DNA of 64,000 nt from Acidobacteriota bacterium (GCA_016713675.1 JADJOS010000001.1:2046001-2110000), one strand, 5' to 3'; shown: positions 34,207 to 43,231, counted from the stretch's first letter. Made by a program: numbers and translations. Notes: generated from the letters alone by a model not told the origin.

Positions 34207-35661
34207 CTCTCGGCTCTGACAGGTCATCCGCATTCCAAACTTCGGCCGTAGCGTGATCTGCGGATTGAGGCCGATCTTTTGACCTTGATCGAGCGATAAT
34301 TTCCATTTTCGGGCAATGGTCGCGATGAGCAAAATTCCTTCGGTCCAGGCGAAGCTTTCGCCGATGCATCGACGGCCGCCGCCGCCGAAGGGGAAGTAGA
34401 TGTTTCGATTGCCGGCTTCTTTGACGCTCATTGTTTCCCAGCGTTCGGGGCGGAATTCGAGCGGATCGTCAAAAAATCTTGCGTCGCGATGTGTGATGAA
34501 CGGACTGGTCAGGATCAGCGTGCCGGGCTTGGCCGTAAAGCCGCCGAAATCGTGGGCCGCGATCACATTTCGCCCGATCGCCCATGCGGGCGGATAGAGC
34601 CGCATCGATTCGGCGAGGACGGCCTCAGTGAATTTGAGGTTCGGGATGTCGTTGATAGTTGGTGTTCGGAAGGCTGAGACACGACCGGTAGCGAGTGTGT
34701 TCTTAGCGTCAATACTAGTATCCGATGCCGAGAGAACACCCTCGCTACCGCTCAGGTTTCCGCCTTCCGCGAACGCCGAAACGAGCTCGGCATGCAGTTT
34801 CGCCTCGGCCTCAGGATTTTGCGACAGCAGATACCAGGTCCACGTCAATGCGTTCGCGGTCGTCTCGTGACCGGCGAGAAAGAGCGTCAATGCTTCGTCG
34901 CGGACCTGTTGGTCCGTCATCGTTCCGCCGTCGTCTTCGTCCTGAGCCATCAGCAGCATCGAGAGCAGATCGCCCTTGTCTTCGCCTGTCCTTCGTCGTT
35001 CGTTGATGATGCCGTAAATGACCTCGTCAAGTTTCTTTTTTGCCCGTTTGAATCTGATCGAGTGCGGGATCGGGAGCTTTTCGAGCCATTCTGAGAATGG
35101 AAGCAGCAGAAAATTGAACAGCTCGACCATCGTCGTCATCGCCGCCCCGATCTCATCCGCGTCGTCCTCGACCTCTGCGTTGAAGAGCGTTTTGGCGACG
35201 ATCTGCAGCGTCAGATGCATCATCTCTTTGTCGATGTCGCGGGTCTCGCCGTCTTGCCAACTGGCGGCCATCTGCTCGGCATACTCGACCATCGAACGGG
35301 AGTATTCAGCGATCCTTATGCGGTGAAACGCAGGCTGTATCATCCGCCGTTGACGCAGATGCGCTTCGCGTTCGCTGGTCAAAAGGCCCTCGCCGAGCAG
35401 AACCTTGGCCCGTTTCAATGCACGGCCTTTTTCAAATTTATCGGCGTTCACGACAAACAGATCTCGGATCAGATCAGGATGATTTAAGAAAAAGACCGGC
35501 TGTGGGCCCATTCTCAAAAATGTTACATCGCCGAGTTCGGCTTGCCGTGTTAAAAACGCCGTCCGGTCGCGCCAGAATGCCGGCAGGTGGCCGCCGATAA
35601 AACTCGGCAGCTGTGATGGCGGCAGGGAAGTTACATTTTTGTTGGCGTTGTCGTAAGGCAT
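34201..35661 (-). CDS. Cytochrome P450
   Basis: A 486-residue soluble P450 of the CYP102/CYP4-like bacterial type. The I-helix oxygen-activation motif is LFLAGHETTANAL, the K-helix ExxR is ESMRLYPPAWAIG, and the haem loop is FPFGGGGRRCIGESFAW (Cys ligand near residue 431). No reductase is fused or adjacent. Between the I-helix region and the K helix, residues of about 300-330 (GNLSGSEGVLSASDTSIDAK and on) exceed the family pattern and are encoded by an inverted repeat. The C-terminus (QSRER) and stop come from the shared palindrome. Substrate unknown. Confidence 0.93.
   Translation of the reverse strand: MPYDNANKNVTSLPPSQLPSFIGGHLPAFWRDRTAFLTRQAELGDVTFLRMGPQPVFFLNHPDLIRDLFVVNADKFEKGRALKRAKVLLGEGLLTSEREAHLRQRRMIQPAFHRIRIAEYSRSMVEYAEQMAASWQDGETRDIDKEMMHLTLQIVAKTLFNAEVEDDADEIGAAMTTMVELFNFLLLPFSEWLEKLPIPHSIRFKRAKKKLDEVIYGIINERRRTGEDKGDLLSMLLMAQDEDDGGTMTDQQVRDEALTLFLAGHETTANALTWTWYLLSQNPEAEAKLHAELVSAFAEGGNLSGSEGVLSASDTSIDAKNTLATGRVSAFRTPTINDIPNLKFTEAVLAESMRLYPPAWAIGRNVIAAHDFGGFTAKPGTLILTSPFITHRDARFFDDPLEFRPERWETMSVKEAGNRNIYFPFGGGGRRCIGESFAWTEGILLIATIARKWKLSLDQGQKIGLNPQITLRPKFGMRMTCQSRER
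34686..34750. repeat. Palindromic element inserted in frame in the P450 gene
   Basis: Inverted repeat of 18-base arms with one mismatch (left CGGTAGCGAGTGTGTTCT, right its complement except one base) around a 29-base spacer. It sits wholly within the open P450 frame and encodes a Ser/Thr/Asp-rich loop. The arms begin with the same CGGTAGCGA as the palindrome at the gene's 3' end. Confidence 0.85.
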
Positions 35662-35700
35662 TTAGAAATATCGCTCAAAAACTGCTATTTTTATTACATT

Positions 35701-36861
35701 ATGTCAGAACCGAAACTTATGAAAGTCAAGCCGGATATCCGCGCAATTACTAGGCTTGTGCCGCCGAGCGGCAATCTTGTACAAGGGCAATCAGAACTGC
35801 CTATCGACCCGCAGCTCGCCGCCGAAGCCGCGCGCATCATCGCCGCCAGCCAAAATCATTACGGCGGCAGCGAAGGCCACGAAGGCCTGCGAAAGGCCGT
35901 CGCCGCCAAGATCGCCAAATACAACAACATCACCGTCGATGTGGACGCACGGCCGTTCGAGGTGATGATCACCAACGGCGGTACAGGTGCGTTGATCGGA
36001 GTCGCTCAAAGCTACCTTCGCGGCAGGTCGGCGCTTGTTTTCGAACCGTATTATCCGTATCACCGCCGGATACTCGATGATTTCGGCTCCAAAACTGAGA
36101 CGTTCGAACTTGACGAAAAGTTGACATTCGAGAAAGACGCACTGTTTGCTCGCTGCAAGGAGCTGCGGGATCGCAGCGAATTTCCGCTTAAGATGATCAT
36201 TGTCTGTACGCCCGCAAATCCGAGCGGCAAGGTGATGTCCCAGACCGAACTCGAAGCTATCGCCGACGTCGCCAAAGAACTCGACCTGATGGTCGTCTCA
36301 GACGAAGTTTACGAGCACTACGTCACCGGCGAAAACCCGCACACGCCGATAGCGAGTTTGCCGGACATGTGGGAGCGCACGATCACCGTAAATTCATTTT
36401 CTAAATCGTGGAACATCTCCGGCTGGCGTCTCGGCTACGCCTACGGCAAGGGCGAGCTTATTCAACCGATCAACAATGCCGCCAACGTCATCTACGTCTG
36501 CCCCGCGACGCCGCTGCAGGCAGCATTGTCTGAGGTTTTGATGGCGGACGATGCATATTACCCGCAGCTCCGCGACAAATTTGACGGCAAACGCGCGTTT
36601 ACATCCGAGATATTGACGGGCCTCGGTTTTGACATCTACAACTCAGGCTCGGCATTCTATCTGTGGGCACGCATCCCGGAACAATTCAATGACGCGATCG
36701 CCTTTAACGAAATGCTCATGCGCGATGCCGGAGTCGGAATGACACCGGGCTCCGCGTTCGCCGACAGCGACGACTGGGACGCCTTCGTCCGCATCTGCAT
36801 CGCCCGCGAAGACACCGTCCTCGAAGGAGCGATGGACAAGCTGAAAGGTGTTCTGAGTTAG
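35701..36861 (+). CDS. Class I/II aminotransferase
   Basis: A 386-residue PLP-dependent aminotransferase of fold type I. Seen: NHYGGSEGHEGLRKAVAAKI, VMITNGGTGALIGVAQSYL, CTPANPSGKVMSQTEL, SDEVYEHYVTG, the PLP-lysine motif NSFSKSWNISGWRLGYAYG (Lys near 234), and the carboxylate-binding Arg in AFVRICIAR. It belongs with aspartate/aromatic-type transaminases; the amino donor is not determinable. It is divergent from the P450 gene with a 39-base gap. Confidence 0.9.
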   Translation: MSEPKLMKVKPDIRAITRLVPPSGNLVQGQSELPIDPQLAAEAARIIAASQNHYGGSEGHEGLRKAVAAKIAKYNNITVDVDARPFEVMITNGGTGALIGVAQSYLRGRSALVFEPYYPYHRRILDDFGSKTETFELDEKLTFEKDALFARCKELRDRSEFPLKMIIVCTPANPSGKVMSQTELEAIADVAKELDLMVVSDEVYEHYVTGENPHTPIASLPDMWERTITVNSFSKSWNISGWRLGYAYGKGELIQPINNAANVIYVCPATPLQAALSEVLMADDAYYPQLRDKFDGKRAFTSEILTGLGFDIYNSGSAFYLWARIPEQFNDAIAFNEMLMRDAGVGMTPGSAFADSDDWDAFVRICIAREDTVLEGAMDKLKGVLS

Positions 36862-36897
36862 CAAAAACGATGGTAAAATATCGTTTGAGGTGAGCAA

Positions 36898-37242
36898 ATG
36901 ATTCAATCAGTTGAACAATTAGCAGAAACGGTCAAAGCTTTGCCGCAGTCAGACCGCGATAGATTTCTTGAACTAATCGAATCTGGTCGGACTGAACCAA
37001 AATCGAACGGCGCCACGAGAACCGAGCTTGATGAATCCATTGCTCGATTTAAGAAGGCTGAACATTGGATCAGAACCCATAAAGATGAGTACGACGGACA
37101 ATGGGTTTGTCTGTATGGCGATCAGCTAATCGCTCATGGCCTCGACGGAAAGAAAGTATTTGATGAAGCGAGGGCTAAAGGAATAGAGAGTCCGTTTATT
37201 GAGCGAATAAACGCAAATGAATTGCCCTTTGGCGGCTGGTAG
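36898..37242 (+). CDS. DUF5678 domain protein
   Basis: A 114-residue small protein. The N-terminal part is helical (VEQLAETVKALPQSDRDRFL). The C-terminal part is a DUF5678-type module (HWIRTHKDEYDGQWVCLYGD, QLIAHGLDGKKVFDEARAKG), a family of unknown function common in bacteria. A good ribosome binding site (GAGGTGAGCAA) precedes the ATG. The gene ends 2 bases before a retropepsin-like gene, the usual partner of DUF5678 proteins, implying a functional pair. Confidence 0.8.
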   Translation: MIQSVEQLAETVKALPQSDRDRFLELIESGRTEPKSNGATRTELDESIARFKKAEHWIRTHKDEYDGQWVCLYGDQLIAHGLDGKKVFDEARAKGIESPFIERINANELPFGGW

Positions 37243-37244
37243 AG

Positions 37245-37652
37245 ATGAGCGAATCAGTTGAATTTGACGTTTCCCATGATTACAACCTCTTCGAGATCGG
37301 GATCAACGTACCGGTAACGATGATCTTCGGTGGGAAAACCGAAGAGTTGCGAGCCAAGATAGATACTGGCTCAAGTTTTTGTATATTTCGAAGACTTCAC
37401 GGAAACGCACTAGATATTGAGATCGAGACCGGCACTCCTGTTATGATCGGCACGGCGACGGGCTCATTTAGGGCTTTCGGACATGAAGTCGTTCTTAATG
37501 TTTTAGGCATCGAAATCACTTCGACAGTTTATTTCGCAGAAAGTAATCTTTTCGACCGGAATGTTCTAGGCCGTAGCGGTTGGTTAAATCGCATAAAGCT
37601 CGGTTTGATCGAACCGGAAGGCAAGTTGTTTCTCGCGCGATATGCTGATTGA
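37245..37652 (+). CDS. Retropepsin-like aspartyl protease domain protein
   Basis: A 135-residue protein with a single retroviral-type aspartyl protease fold. The catalytic-type triad is AKIDTGSSFCIF (D-T-G), followed by VMIGTATGSFRAFGHEV and FDRNVLGRSGWLNRIKLGLI, where LGR resembles the second conserved structural motif. Such proteins act as dimers. There is no signal peptide, so it is cytoplasmic. It is almost fused to the DUF5678 gene. Activity is unproven; relatives may be inactive binding folds. Confidence 0.8.
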   Translation: MSESVEFDVSHDYNLFEIGINVPVTMIFGGKTEELRAKIDTGSSFCIFRRLHGNALDIEIETGTPVMIGTATGSFRAFGHEVVLNVLGIEITSTVYFAESNLFDRNVLGRSGWLNRIKLGLIEPEGKLFLARYAD

Positions 37653-37696
37653 GAATTTGCTCCTTTGGCTATATTTTTGTTATCGACTTTCTCAAG

Positions 37697-38299
37697 ATGA
37701 AAAAAATTCCCTCGACAACCGTAATTTTGTTTGCGTTGGCACTTTTTGCCAACGCACAAAATACCAATTCGGTGCGTTCGATAGACACTTACGTCAAAAC
37801 GATCAAGAAACTTTCTTTGGGTAATGACCGTCATAAGATCATTTTCGCCGATACTGCCGATCCTGAACAGACAAAGAGCAAATGGAAACGTTTTGGATCT
37901 GAAAAGGCTCTAGAAAAATTTCGAGAAAAGTCTGAGACCTATTCGATAGCATATTGCTGGAAACAAGGCGGCAAGTTCGTGGGGGTTAACTTCACCGATT
38001 TTAGTCCGTCCGGCGACTGGGCAAACTACACATTTCACTATTTTCGCCCGGACGGCACCCTCGCAAAAGTCGAGTCCGAAATGCGAACATTCATGGGTGA
38101 CTATATCGTTCAAACAAATTTCTACTTCAATAGATCCGGCCGCCGCATCGGAAAAACAAGAAAATACCTGGATCTCACGACCAAAAAACCAAAGGAACCG
38201 ACACCCGAAATGAAGGACGAGAACAACAGTATGTTTGGTTTCGATTACTTTAAGACGACAAAAAAATTGCCGTTCGCTCGCATCGCCGGCATCAAATAA
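37697..38299 (+). CDS. Secreted protein of unknown function
   Basis: About 200 residues from MKKIPSTTVILFALALFANAQ, a clear signal peptide. The body has beta-rich stretches (FVGVNFTDFSPSGDWANYTF, YFRPDGTLAKVESEMRTF, VQTNFYFNRSGRRIGKTRKY) with no recognised domain. A longer frame from 37649 is rejected because it would precede the signal peptide. It is 5 bases upstream of the S46 peptidase gene and probably co-transcribed. Confidence 0.7.
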   Translation: MKKIPSTTVILFALALFANAQNTNSVRSIDTYVKTIKKLSLGNDRHKIIFADTADPEQTKSKWKRFGSEKALEKFREKSETYSIAYCWKQGGKFVGVNFTDFSPSGDWANYTFHYFRPDGTLAKVESEMRTFMGDYIVQTNFYFNRSGRRIGKTRKYLDLTTKKPKEPTPEMKDENNSMFGFDYFKTTKKLPFARIAGIK

Positions 38300-38304
38300 A
38301 CACT

Positions 38305-40374
38305 ATGAAACGCTTTACTGCTGCAATTTTATTTTTCTGCTTTGCTCTGAATATTTCGATCTTCGCCGACGAAGGCATGTGGACATTCGACAATCTTCCG
38401 CTCAAGCAGTGGAAGGAACGCTACAACTTCGAGCCGACAAAAGAATGGCTCGATAACGTCCGGCTCGCGTCGCCAAAGGTGAATAATTCCTCGGCCGGAT
38501 TCGTTTCGCCGAATGGCCTTATCGCGACCAATCATCACGTCGCCGCCGGTTATATCGAACGCGTTTCGAGCAAGGAACGCGACCTGCTCAAGACGGGATT
38601 CTATGCCAAAACGCAGGCTGACGAGATCAAGATCCCCGATGCGAGTGCCGCTGTGCTCGTGTCATTTGATAACGTGACCGACCGTGTCCACAACGCGGCC
38701 AAGGTAGGCAAGACCGATGCCGAGATGGCGGCTAAACGCTCGACTGAGATCTCGGCGATCGAGAAGGACTGCACCGCGACCTCCGGCGGTTTGAACTGTC
38801 AGGTCGTGTCGTTTTACAGCGGCGGCGAATATTGGCTTTATAAGAATAAGATCTACCGCGACGTTCGTCTCGTCATGGCTCCCGAGGAACAGGCGGCGTT
38901 TTTCGGCGGCGATTACGACAACTTCGTCTATCCGCGTCACGATCTCGATTTCACGTTTCTGCGTGCATACGAGAACGACAAGCCAGCCGCGACGCCGAAC
39001 TATTTCAAATGGTCGGAGAAAGGTGCCGCTGACGGCGAATTCATTCTCGTCTCCGGCTATCCCGGCTCGACCGCACGTCTTTTGACGGTTTCGCAGCTTA
39101 CTTACCAACGCGATATCGGCAACCCTTTGCAGAAAAAGGTCTGGGAACTCCGCCGCAAGGCACTCGAAACTTACTCGAAAAAAGGCGAGGAGCAGCTTCG
39201 GCAGGCAAACCCCGGAATGCGCGGCTTTGCCAATTCGTTAAAACGTCTCGAAGCCCAGCAGGACGGCCTCTTGAATCCGCGAAACTTCGCCCGCAAGGTC
39301 GCCGAGGAAAAGGATCTTCGCGACAAACTCGCCGCCAAGCCTGACCTCGACAAACAGTACGCACCTGCTTGGAAGAACATTGGCGATGCCTATGCCAAGC
39401 TGCCTGCAATGGCAAATCGGCTCGCATTCTCAAATATTTCCGCGTCGAGGTTGGCGTCGATCGCCCAGCAGATCGTGACCTACCACATCGAGGTCGCCAA
39501 ACCGAACGACACTCGTTATCCCGAATTCCGCGATACGCGTCTGGCCGGTTTTAACGCCTCGCTCGCCTCGCCCGCACCGATCTATCGTGAAATGGAGGAA
39601 GCCGCGTTGACGTCATGGCTCGAAGAAGCCGTCAAAGTACTGGGCGTGAACGATCCTTTTGTAAAAGCCGCATTGGGTGAAGCCGATCCGGCCGAGGTCG
39701 CCGGCCGTGCAGTTCGTGAGACAAAGCTCATCGATCCGGCCGCCCGGAAAGCATTGATCGATGGCGGAGCCGCAGCCGTAACAGCTTCGACCGACCCGAT
39801 GGTCACTCTCGCACGCCGTATCGAGCCGATCGCCCGCGAACTGCGTGCATGGAACGAGGCCAACATCTCCAACGTCGAGACCGCCAACGGCACCAAGATC
39901 GCACAGGCCCGCTTCGCCGTCTACGGCAAGACGATGCCGCCCGATGCCAATTCGACGCTCCGCATCGAATACGGCAAGGTCCTCGGCTATGACGAAGACA
40001 CCACTCTCGTGCCGTACAAAACGACCTTCTTCGGCCTCTACGACCGATGGCTGAGTTTCAACGGAAAATCCCCGTTCGACCTGCCCAATTCGCTTGTCAG
40101 CCGCAAGGATAAGATCGATCTATCAACGCCGCTCAACTTCGTCTACTCAGCCGACACCATCGGCGGCAACAGCGGTTCGCCGGTCATCAATCGTGCCGGC
40201 GAGATCGTCGGCCTCAACTTCGACAGCAACAACCAAAAACTCTCGAACCGCTACTGGTACATCGAAGAGAACGAAGGCTCCCGAGCCGTCGGCGTTCACT
40301 CCGCCGGCATCCTCGAAGCCCTCAGAAAGGTCTACGACGCCGACCGCTTGGCGAATGAGTTGTTAGGGAAGTAG
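38305..40374 (+). CDS. S46-family dipeptidyl peptidase
   Basis: A 689-residue periplasmic exopeptidase of the DPP7/DPP11 family that releases N-terminal dipeptides. Signal peptide AAILFFCFALNISIFA. Catalytic His in GLIATNHHVAAGYIE (near 77), catalytic Asp region in GGDYDNFVYPRHDLDFTFLR, and catalytic Ser in GGNSGSPVINRAGEIVGLNF (near 622). The residue in the specificity position after FD (FDSN, usually FDGN in DPP7) is Ser, so P1 preference is unclear. It would supply dipeptides from external protein. Confidence 0.93.
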   Translation: MKRFTAAILFFCFALNISIFADEGMWTFDNLPLKQWKERYNFEPTKEWLDNVRLASPKVNNSSAGFVSPNGLIATNHHVAAGYIERVSSKERDLLKTGFYAKTQADEIKIPDASAAVLVSFDNVTDRVHNAAKVGKTDAEMAAKRSTEISAIEKDCTATSGGLNCQVVSFYSGGEYWLYKNKIYRDVRLVMAPEEQAAFFGGDYDNFVYPRHDLDFTFLRAYENDKPAATPNYFKWSEKGAADGEFILVSGYPGSTARLLTVSQLTYQRDIGNPLQKKVWELRRKALETYSKKGEEQLRQANPGMRGFANSLKRLEAQQDGLLNPRNFARKVAEEKDLRDKLAAKPDLDKQYAPAWKNIGDAYAKLPAMANRLAFSNISASRLASIAQQIVTYHIEVAKPNDTRYPEFRDTRLAGFNASLASPAPIYREMEEAALTSWLEEAVKVLGVNDPFVKAALGEADPAEVAGRAVRETKLIDPAARKALIDGGAAAVTASTDPMVTLARRIEPIARELRAWNEANISNVETANGTKIAQARFAVYGKTMPPDANSTLRIEYGKVLGYDEDTTLVPYKTTFFGLYDRWLSFNGKSPFDLPNSLVSRKDKIDLSTPLNFVYSADTIGGNSGSPVINRAGEIVGLNFDSNNQKLSNRYWYIEENEGSRAVGVHSAGILEALRKVYDADRLANELLGK

Positions 40375-40381
40375 GTCGATT

Positions 40382-40414
40382 CCACCCCGTCAACCGAAGC
40401 GGCTGACGGGGTGG
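40382..40414. terminator. Hairpin, probable terminator
   Basis: Perfect 11-bp stem (CCACCCCGTCA and its complement) with an 11-base loop, 8 bases after the S46 peptidase stop. There is no strong T-run, so it may be another palindromic repeat element. Confidence 0.6.
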
Positions 40415-40435
40415 CTCGCCAACCTACGCAAAGAG

Positions 40436-40502
40436 ATCAGCCACAGATCAAACGGATAGCTCAGAGAAGAATTTAGTTCCTATCCGTTTTATCCGTGCTG
40501 AT
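40436..40502. repeat. Intergenic palindromic element
   Basis: Nested inverted repeat: outer ATCAGC/GCTGAT (6 bp) and inner AACGGATAG/CTATCCGTT (9 bp), with further CGGAT/ATCCG words. It resembles the CGGAT-iterated elements at 19790 and 24808. Confidence 0.7.
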
Positions 40503-40904
40503 TCGCGGCCTGTTTCCTATCTTACAAGCGCGCTCGGCACCGGCGCGTCACCCGCTGCACAGAAGATAGAATGTTAATTCTTTGACCTTCTATAAACGCT
40601 CGACGCCGCTGATGTCAGATGCTAAAAGTCCCGGAGTCCGTTCCTGATCCAGGATGGACCAAAACTTTATCGAAACATCGTTTCAAAAACAAATACTCTC
40701 TCCCGGTGGAGCCGTATCCTGCGGCAACAGGCTCGGTCGCGGTGATCGGCGGCGTCGAATCGATCGTTATGGTTGTTCTCGTCCGCGGGCAGCGGACCAG
40801 CGTGGATATTTGGGCCGATTTTGTGCGGATGAAGTGAGGATCTGAAGCGAAACTTCATCTATCTCATCTGCTCAGTCAATGTTGTCGTTCTGATCGTTCT
40901 CGCC
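40503..40904. other. Non-coding stretch, weakly similar to 54418-54688
   Basis: No supported gene. The reverse complement of about 40620-40900 shows patchy similarity to the region after the iteron element at 54.4 kb (for example CGCACAAAATCGG against CCGCAAAATGGAC, and GACGAGAAC in both). This suggests the duplicated element once extended further. Confidence 0.4.
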
Positions 40905-41187
40905 CGAAGGCAGAGAAAACTCGTTTCGCTCGAATTCAGGCTCCGGCAAGGCCAGCGACAGTCTTGATTCGTCCAAAAACGGATTGTCGCTGAGCCCTTT
41001 TTTATTGTCACTGGGGCCGTTTTTTACTGTCGCAGCCCCCCTAAAACATTGTCGCTGGCCCCTTAAAAACTGTGGCAGAAAGAACTTTTACGGCATTTTC
41101 TTCATTTTTTGTTGATAAAATTGTGGTACGTACCACAATTTGAACTTGAGGTGAAAAAAACACATTTGGTCTTCCCCTGAAAACGCG
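40905..41187 (+). repeat. Iteron-bearing inverted repeat element, copy A
   Basis: About 283 bp, matching the reverse complement of 54131-54417 closely by eye. It contains ATTGTCGCT-type 9-mers starting at 40983, 41004, 41026, 41048 and 41069 (the last as ACTGTGGCA), spacing 21, 22, 22 and 21 bp. One copy in the opposite orientation (AGCGACAGT) lies at 40954. The 24-bp palindrome at 41118 lies at the mpl-proximal end. Confidence 0.85.
41118..41141. promoter_or_regulatory. Perfect 24-bp palindrome, copy A
   Basis: A fully symmetric site with core TTGTGGTACGTACCACAA, flanked by AAA and TTT. It lies about 110 bp upstream of mpl and is identical, flanks included, to the site at 54178. It could be an operator for a dimeric regulator or a recombination site; no binding protein is known. 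Confidence 0.6.
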
Positions 41188-41249
41188 ATCTTGACACTCA
41201 AATTCGCCAAATCGAAGTCGCTTGATTAAACTATTGTCTTTTGCGAATT

Positions 41250-42656
41250 ATGCACTATCACTTGATCGGAATATGCGGAACGGCGATGGCGAGTTTGGCC
41301 GGGATGCTCCAGGCTCGTGGGCACAAGGTGACCGGCTCGGACCAGAACGTCTATCCGCCGATGTCAACGCAACTCGAGGCGTTGGGCATCGAGATAATGT
41401 CGGGCTACAAAGCTGAGAATGTTGACACCCCGCGGGATTGCACCGTCGTCGGCAATACGATAATGCGGGGCAATCCTGAGCTCGAAGAAGTGCTCAACCG
41501 CAAGCTTTTGTACCGTTCACAGGCCGAGGTTGTGCGTGAAGAGTTCATCCGAGGACGCCGATCTCTGGTCGTCGCCGGAACGCACGGCAAGACAACGACG
41601 ACCAGCATCGCGGCCTGGATCTGCGAGGTCGGCGGGCTTGATCCGACATTTTTAGTTGGCGGTGTCGTGCAGAATTTTGGACAGAGCTTCCGGGTCACGG
41701 ACAGCGACTATTTTGTCATCGAGGGCGACGAATACGACACGGCATTTTTCGACAAAAAGCCGAAGTTTATGTCCTATCTGCCTGAGATCGCGATCGTCAA
41801 TAATATCGAGTTTGACCACGCCGACATCTACAAGGACATCGACGCCATCAAGTGGCAGTTCTCGCGTCTGATGAATCTCGTCCCCGGCAACGGCCGCCTC
41901 ATCTGCGGCATCGACTCGCCCGTCGTTGTTGAGGTGCTTGACCAGATGAAAGGTAAGCTTTACACGACGGTCGAAACGTTTGGGCTCTCCGAAGATGCGA
42001 AATGGCAGGCTCGTGATATTGAATTTACGAGTGATGGAACGCGATTTCAGGTCTATTGCAGCGGGGAGAATTGGGCCGAATTCACGACCAATATGATCGG
42101 CGAATTCAACGTCCGAAACTGCCTCGCTGTGATCATCGCCGCCGACACTTGGGGCCTTTCGAAAGAGAAGATTCAGGAGGCTTTTGACACCTTCAAATCG
42201 GTCAAACGCCGAATGGAGATCCGCGGCGTCGAACGCGGCGTCACGGTCATCGACGACTTTGCCCATCATCCAACGGCAGTTGATGAAACATTAAAAGCAT
42301 TGCGTCAGAGATACACCAACAACCGCCTGATCGCCATCTTCGAACCGCGTTCCCGCTCGTCGCGTTTGTCGATATTCGAGGAAAAGTATCGAGCGGCCTT
42401 TTCGCACGCCGACCAGGTCATTATTGCCGGGGTCTTCAATCCCGAAGACGCCAAAACCTACGGCGATGTAATGAACGTCGGCCGCCTCGTCGCCAACATT
42501 GTCTCCGACGGAAATAATGCCATGACCCTAGCCGACGCGGACGCGATCGTTTCGCATCTCGCCCCTGAATTAAAGGACGGCGATGTTCTGGCCATTATGT
42601 CGAACGGCGGATTCGGTGCGATCCACGAAAAGATACTGAACGTTCTCCGAAGCTAA
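41250..42656 (+). CDS. mpl: UDP-N-acetylmuramate tripeptide ligase, Mpl type
   Basis: About 468 residues from the ATG giving MHYHLIGICGTAM; an upstream TTG is rejected. Mur-ligase family: N-terminal GICGTAMASLAGML, ATP loop VVAGTHGKTTTTSIAAW, central FFDKKPKFMSYLPEIAIVNN, and the diagnostic FAHHPTAVDETLKALR with IAIFEPRSRSSR. These features favour Mpl, which attaches recycled tripeptide to UDP-MurNAc, over MurC. Its position near dacB fits a peptidoglycan recycling role. Confidence 0.9.
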   Translation: MHYHLIGICGTAMASLAGMLQARGHKVTGSDQNVYPPMSTQLEALGIEIMSGYKAENVDTPRDCTVVGNTIMRGNPELEEVLNRKLLYRSQAEVVREEFIRGRRSLVVAGTHGKTTTTSIAAWICEVGGLDPTFLVGGVVQNFGQSFRVTDSDYFVIEGDEYDTAFFDKKPKFMSYLPEIAIVNNIEFDHADIYKDIDAIKWQFSRLMNLVPGNGRLICGIDSPVVVEVLDQMKGKLYTTVETFGLSEDAKWQARDIEFTSDGTRFQVYCSGENWAEFTTNMIGEFNVRNCLAVIIAADTWGLSKEKIQEAFDTFKSVKRRMEIRGVERGVTVIDDFAHHPTAVDETLKALRQRYTNNRLIAIFEPRSRSSRLSIFEEKYRAAFSHADQVIIAGVFNPEDAKTYGDVMNVGRLVANIVSDGNNAMTLADADAIVSHLAPELKDGDVLAIMSNGGFGAIHEKILNVLRS

Positions 42657-42679
42657 CGTAAACTTGGACTTGGATCAGC

Positions 42680-43231
42680 ATGCCGATTGGAACCGTCGAA
42701 GAAATAATGCCGATCGCCGCCGCTGAGGTGTTTGAGATCATTCACGATTACAAACGGCGGCTGGAATGGGACACACTTTTGAGTGAGGCGTACGTCGAGC
42801 CGGAGTTTAGCGTCGCGGATAAAGGCGTCGTTACGGTGTGCCGCGGGCGGCGGATATTGGGGAGTATTGCGATCCGTACCGAATACGTGACGTTTGAAAA
42901 GGGCAAGGTGGCGGCCGTTAGGATGTTAGAGCCGACGAGCTTTTTCCAGACGTTTGCGGCAAGTATCCGGCATTTGGATCTCGAAGACGGCACGTCGAAC
43001 GTTGTTTATAAATTCAATTTCACGTCGCGACCCCCTTTCATCAGGGCTATTTGCGAACCGATAATGCTGCGGGTTCTCAAATGGGAAACCGGAAAACGCC
43101 TTCGCTCTTCACGCCTTTTGCTCAATGCCTTACTGATCGATCTTGCCGTTAAAATTCGCAAGCTTAACGACGATTTCATCGATCAGTGCCACTCGTGCTC
43201 CGGGTGTTGGCACTCCGTTGACTACAAGTGA
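42680..43231 (+). CDS. SRPBCC-fold protein
   Basis: A 183-residue protein of the START/SRPBCC ligand-binding superfamily. Typical opening EEIMPIAAAEVFEIIHDYKR with LEWDTLL, then RILGSIAIRTEYVTFEKG and a long C-terminal helix. It follows mpl by 23 bases. The frame runs 102 bases into the 3' end of the convergent dacB gene; the overlapping tail (after LLLNALLID) is Cys/His-rich and atypical, so the functional domain probably ends earlier. Ligand unknown. Confidence 0.75.
   Translation: MPIGTVEEIMPIAAAEVFEIIHDYKRRLEWDTLLSEAYVEPEFSVADKGVVTVCRGRRILGSIAIRTEYVTFEKGKVAAVRMLEPTSFFQTFAASIRHLDLEDGTSNVVYKFNFTSRPPFIRAICEPIMLRVLKWETGKRLRSSRLLLNALLIDLAVKIRKLNDDFIDQCHSCSGCWHSVDYK

Noticed and set aside
40954..41077. 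Iterons considered as a CRISPR array
   Set aside because: Repeated unit is only 9 bp with 21-22 bp steps, so there is no room for spacers.
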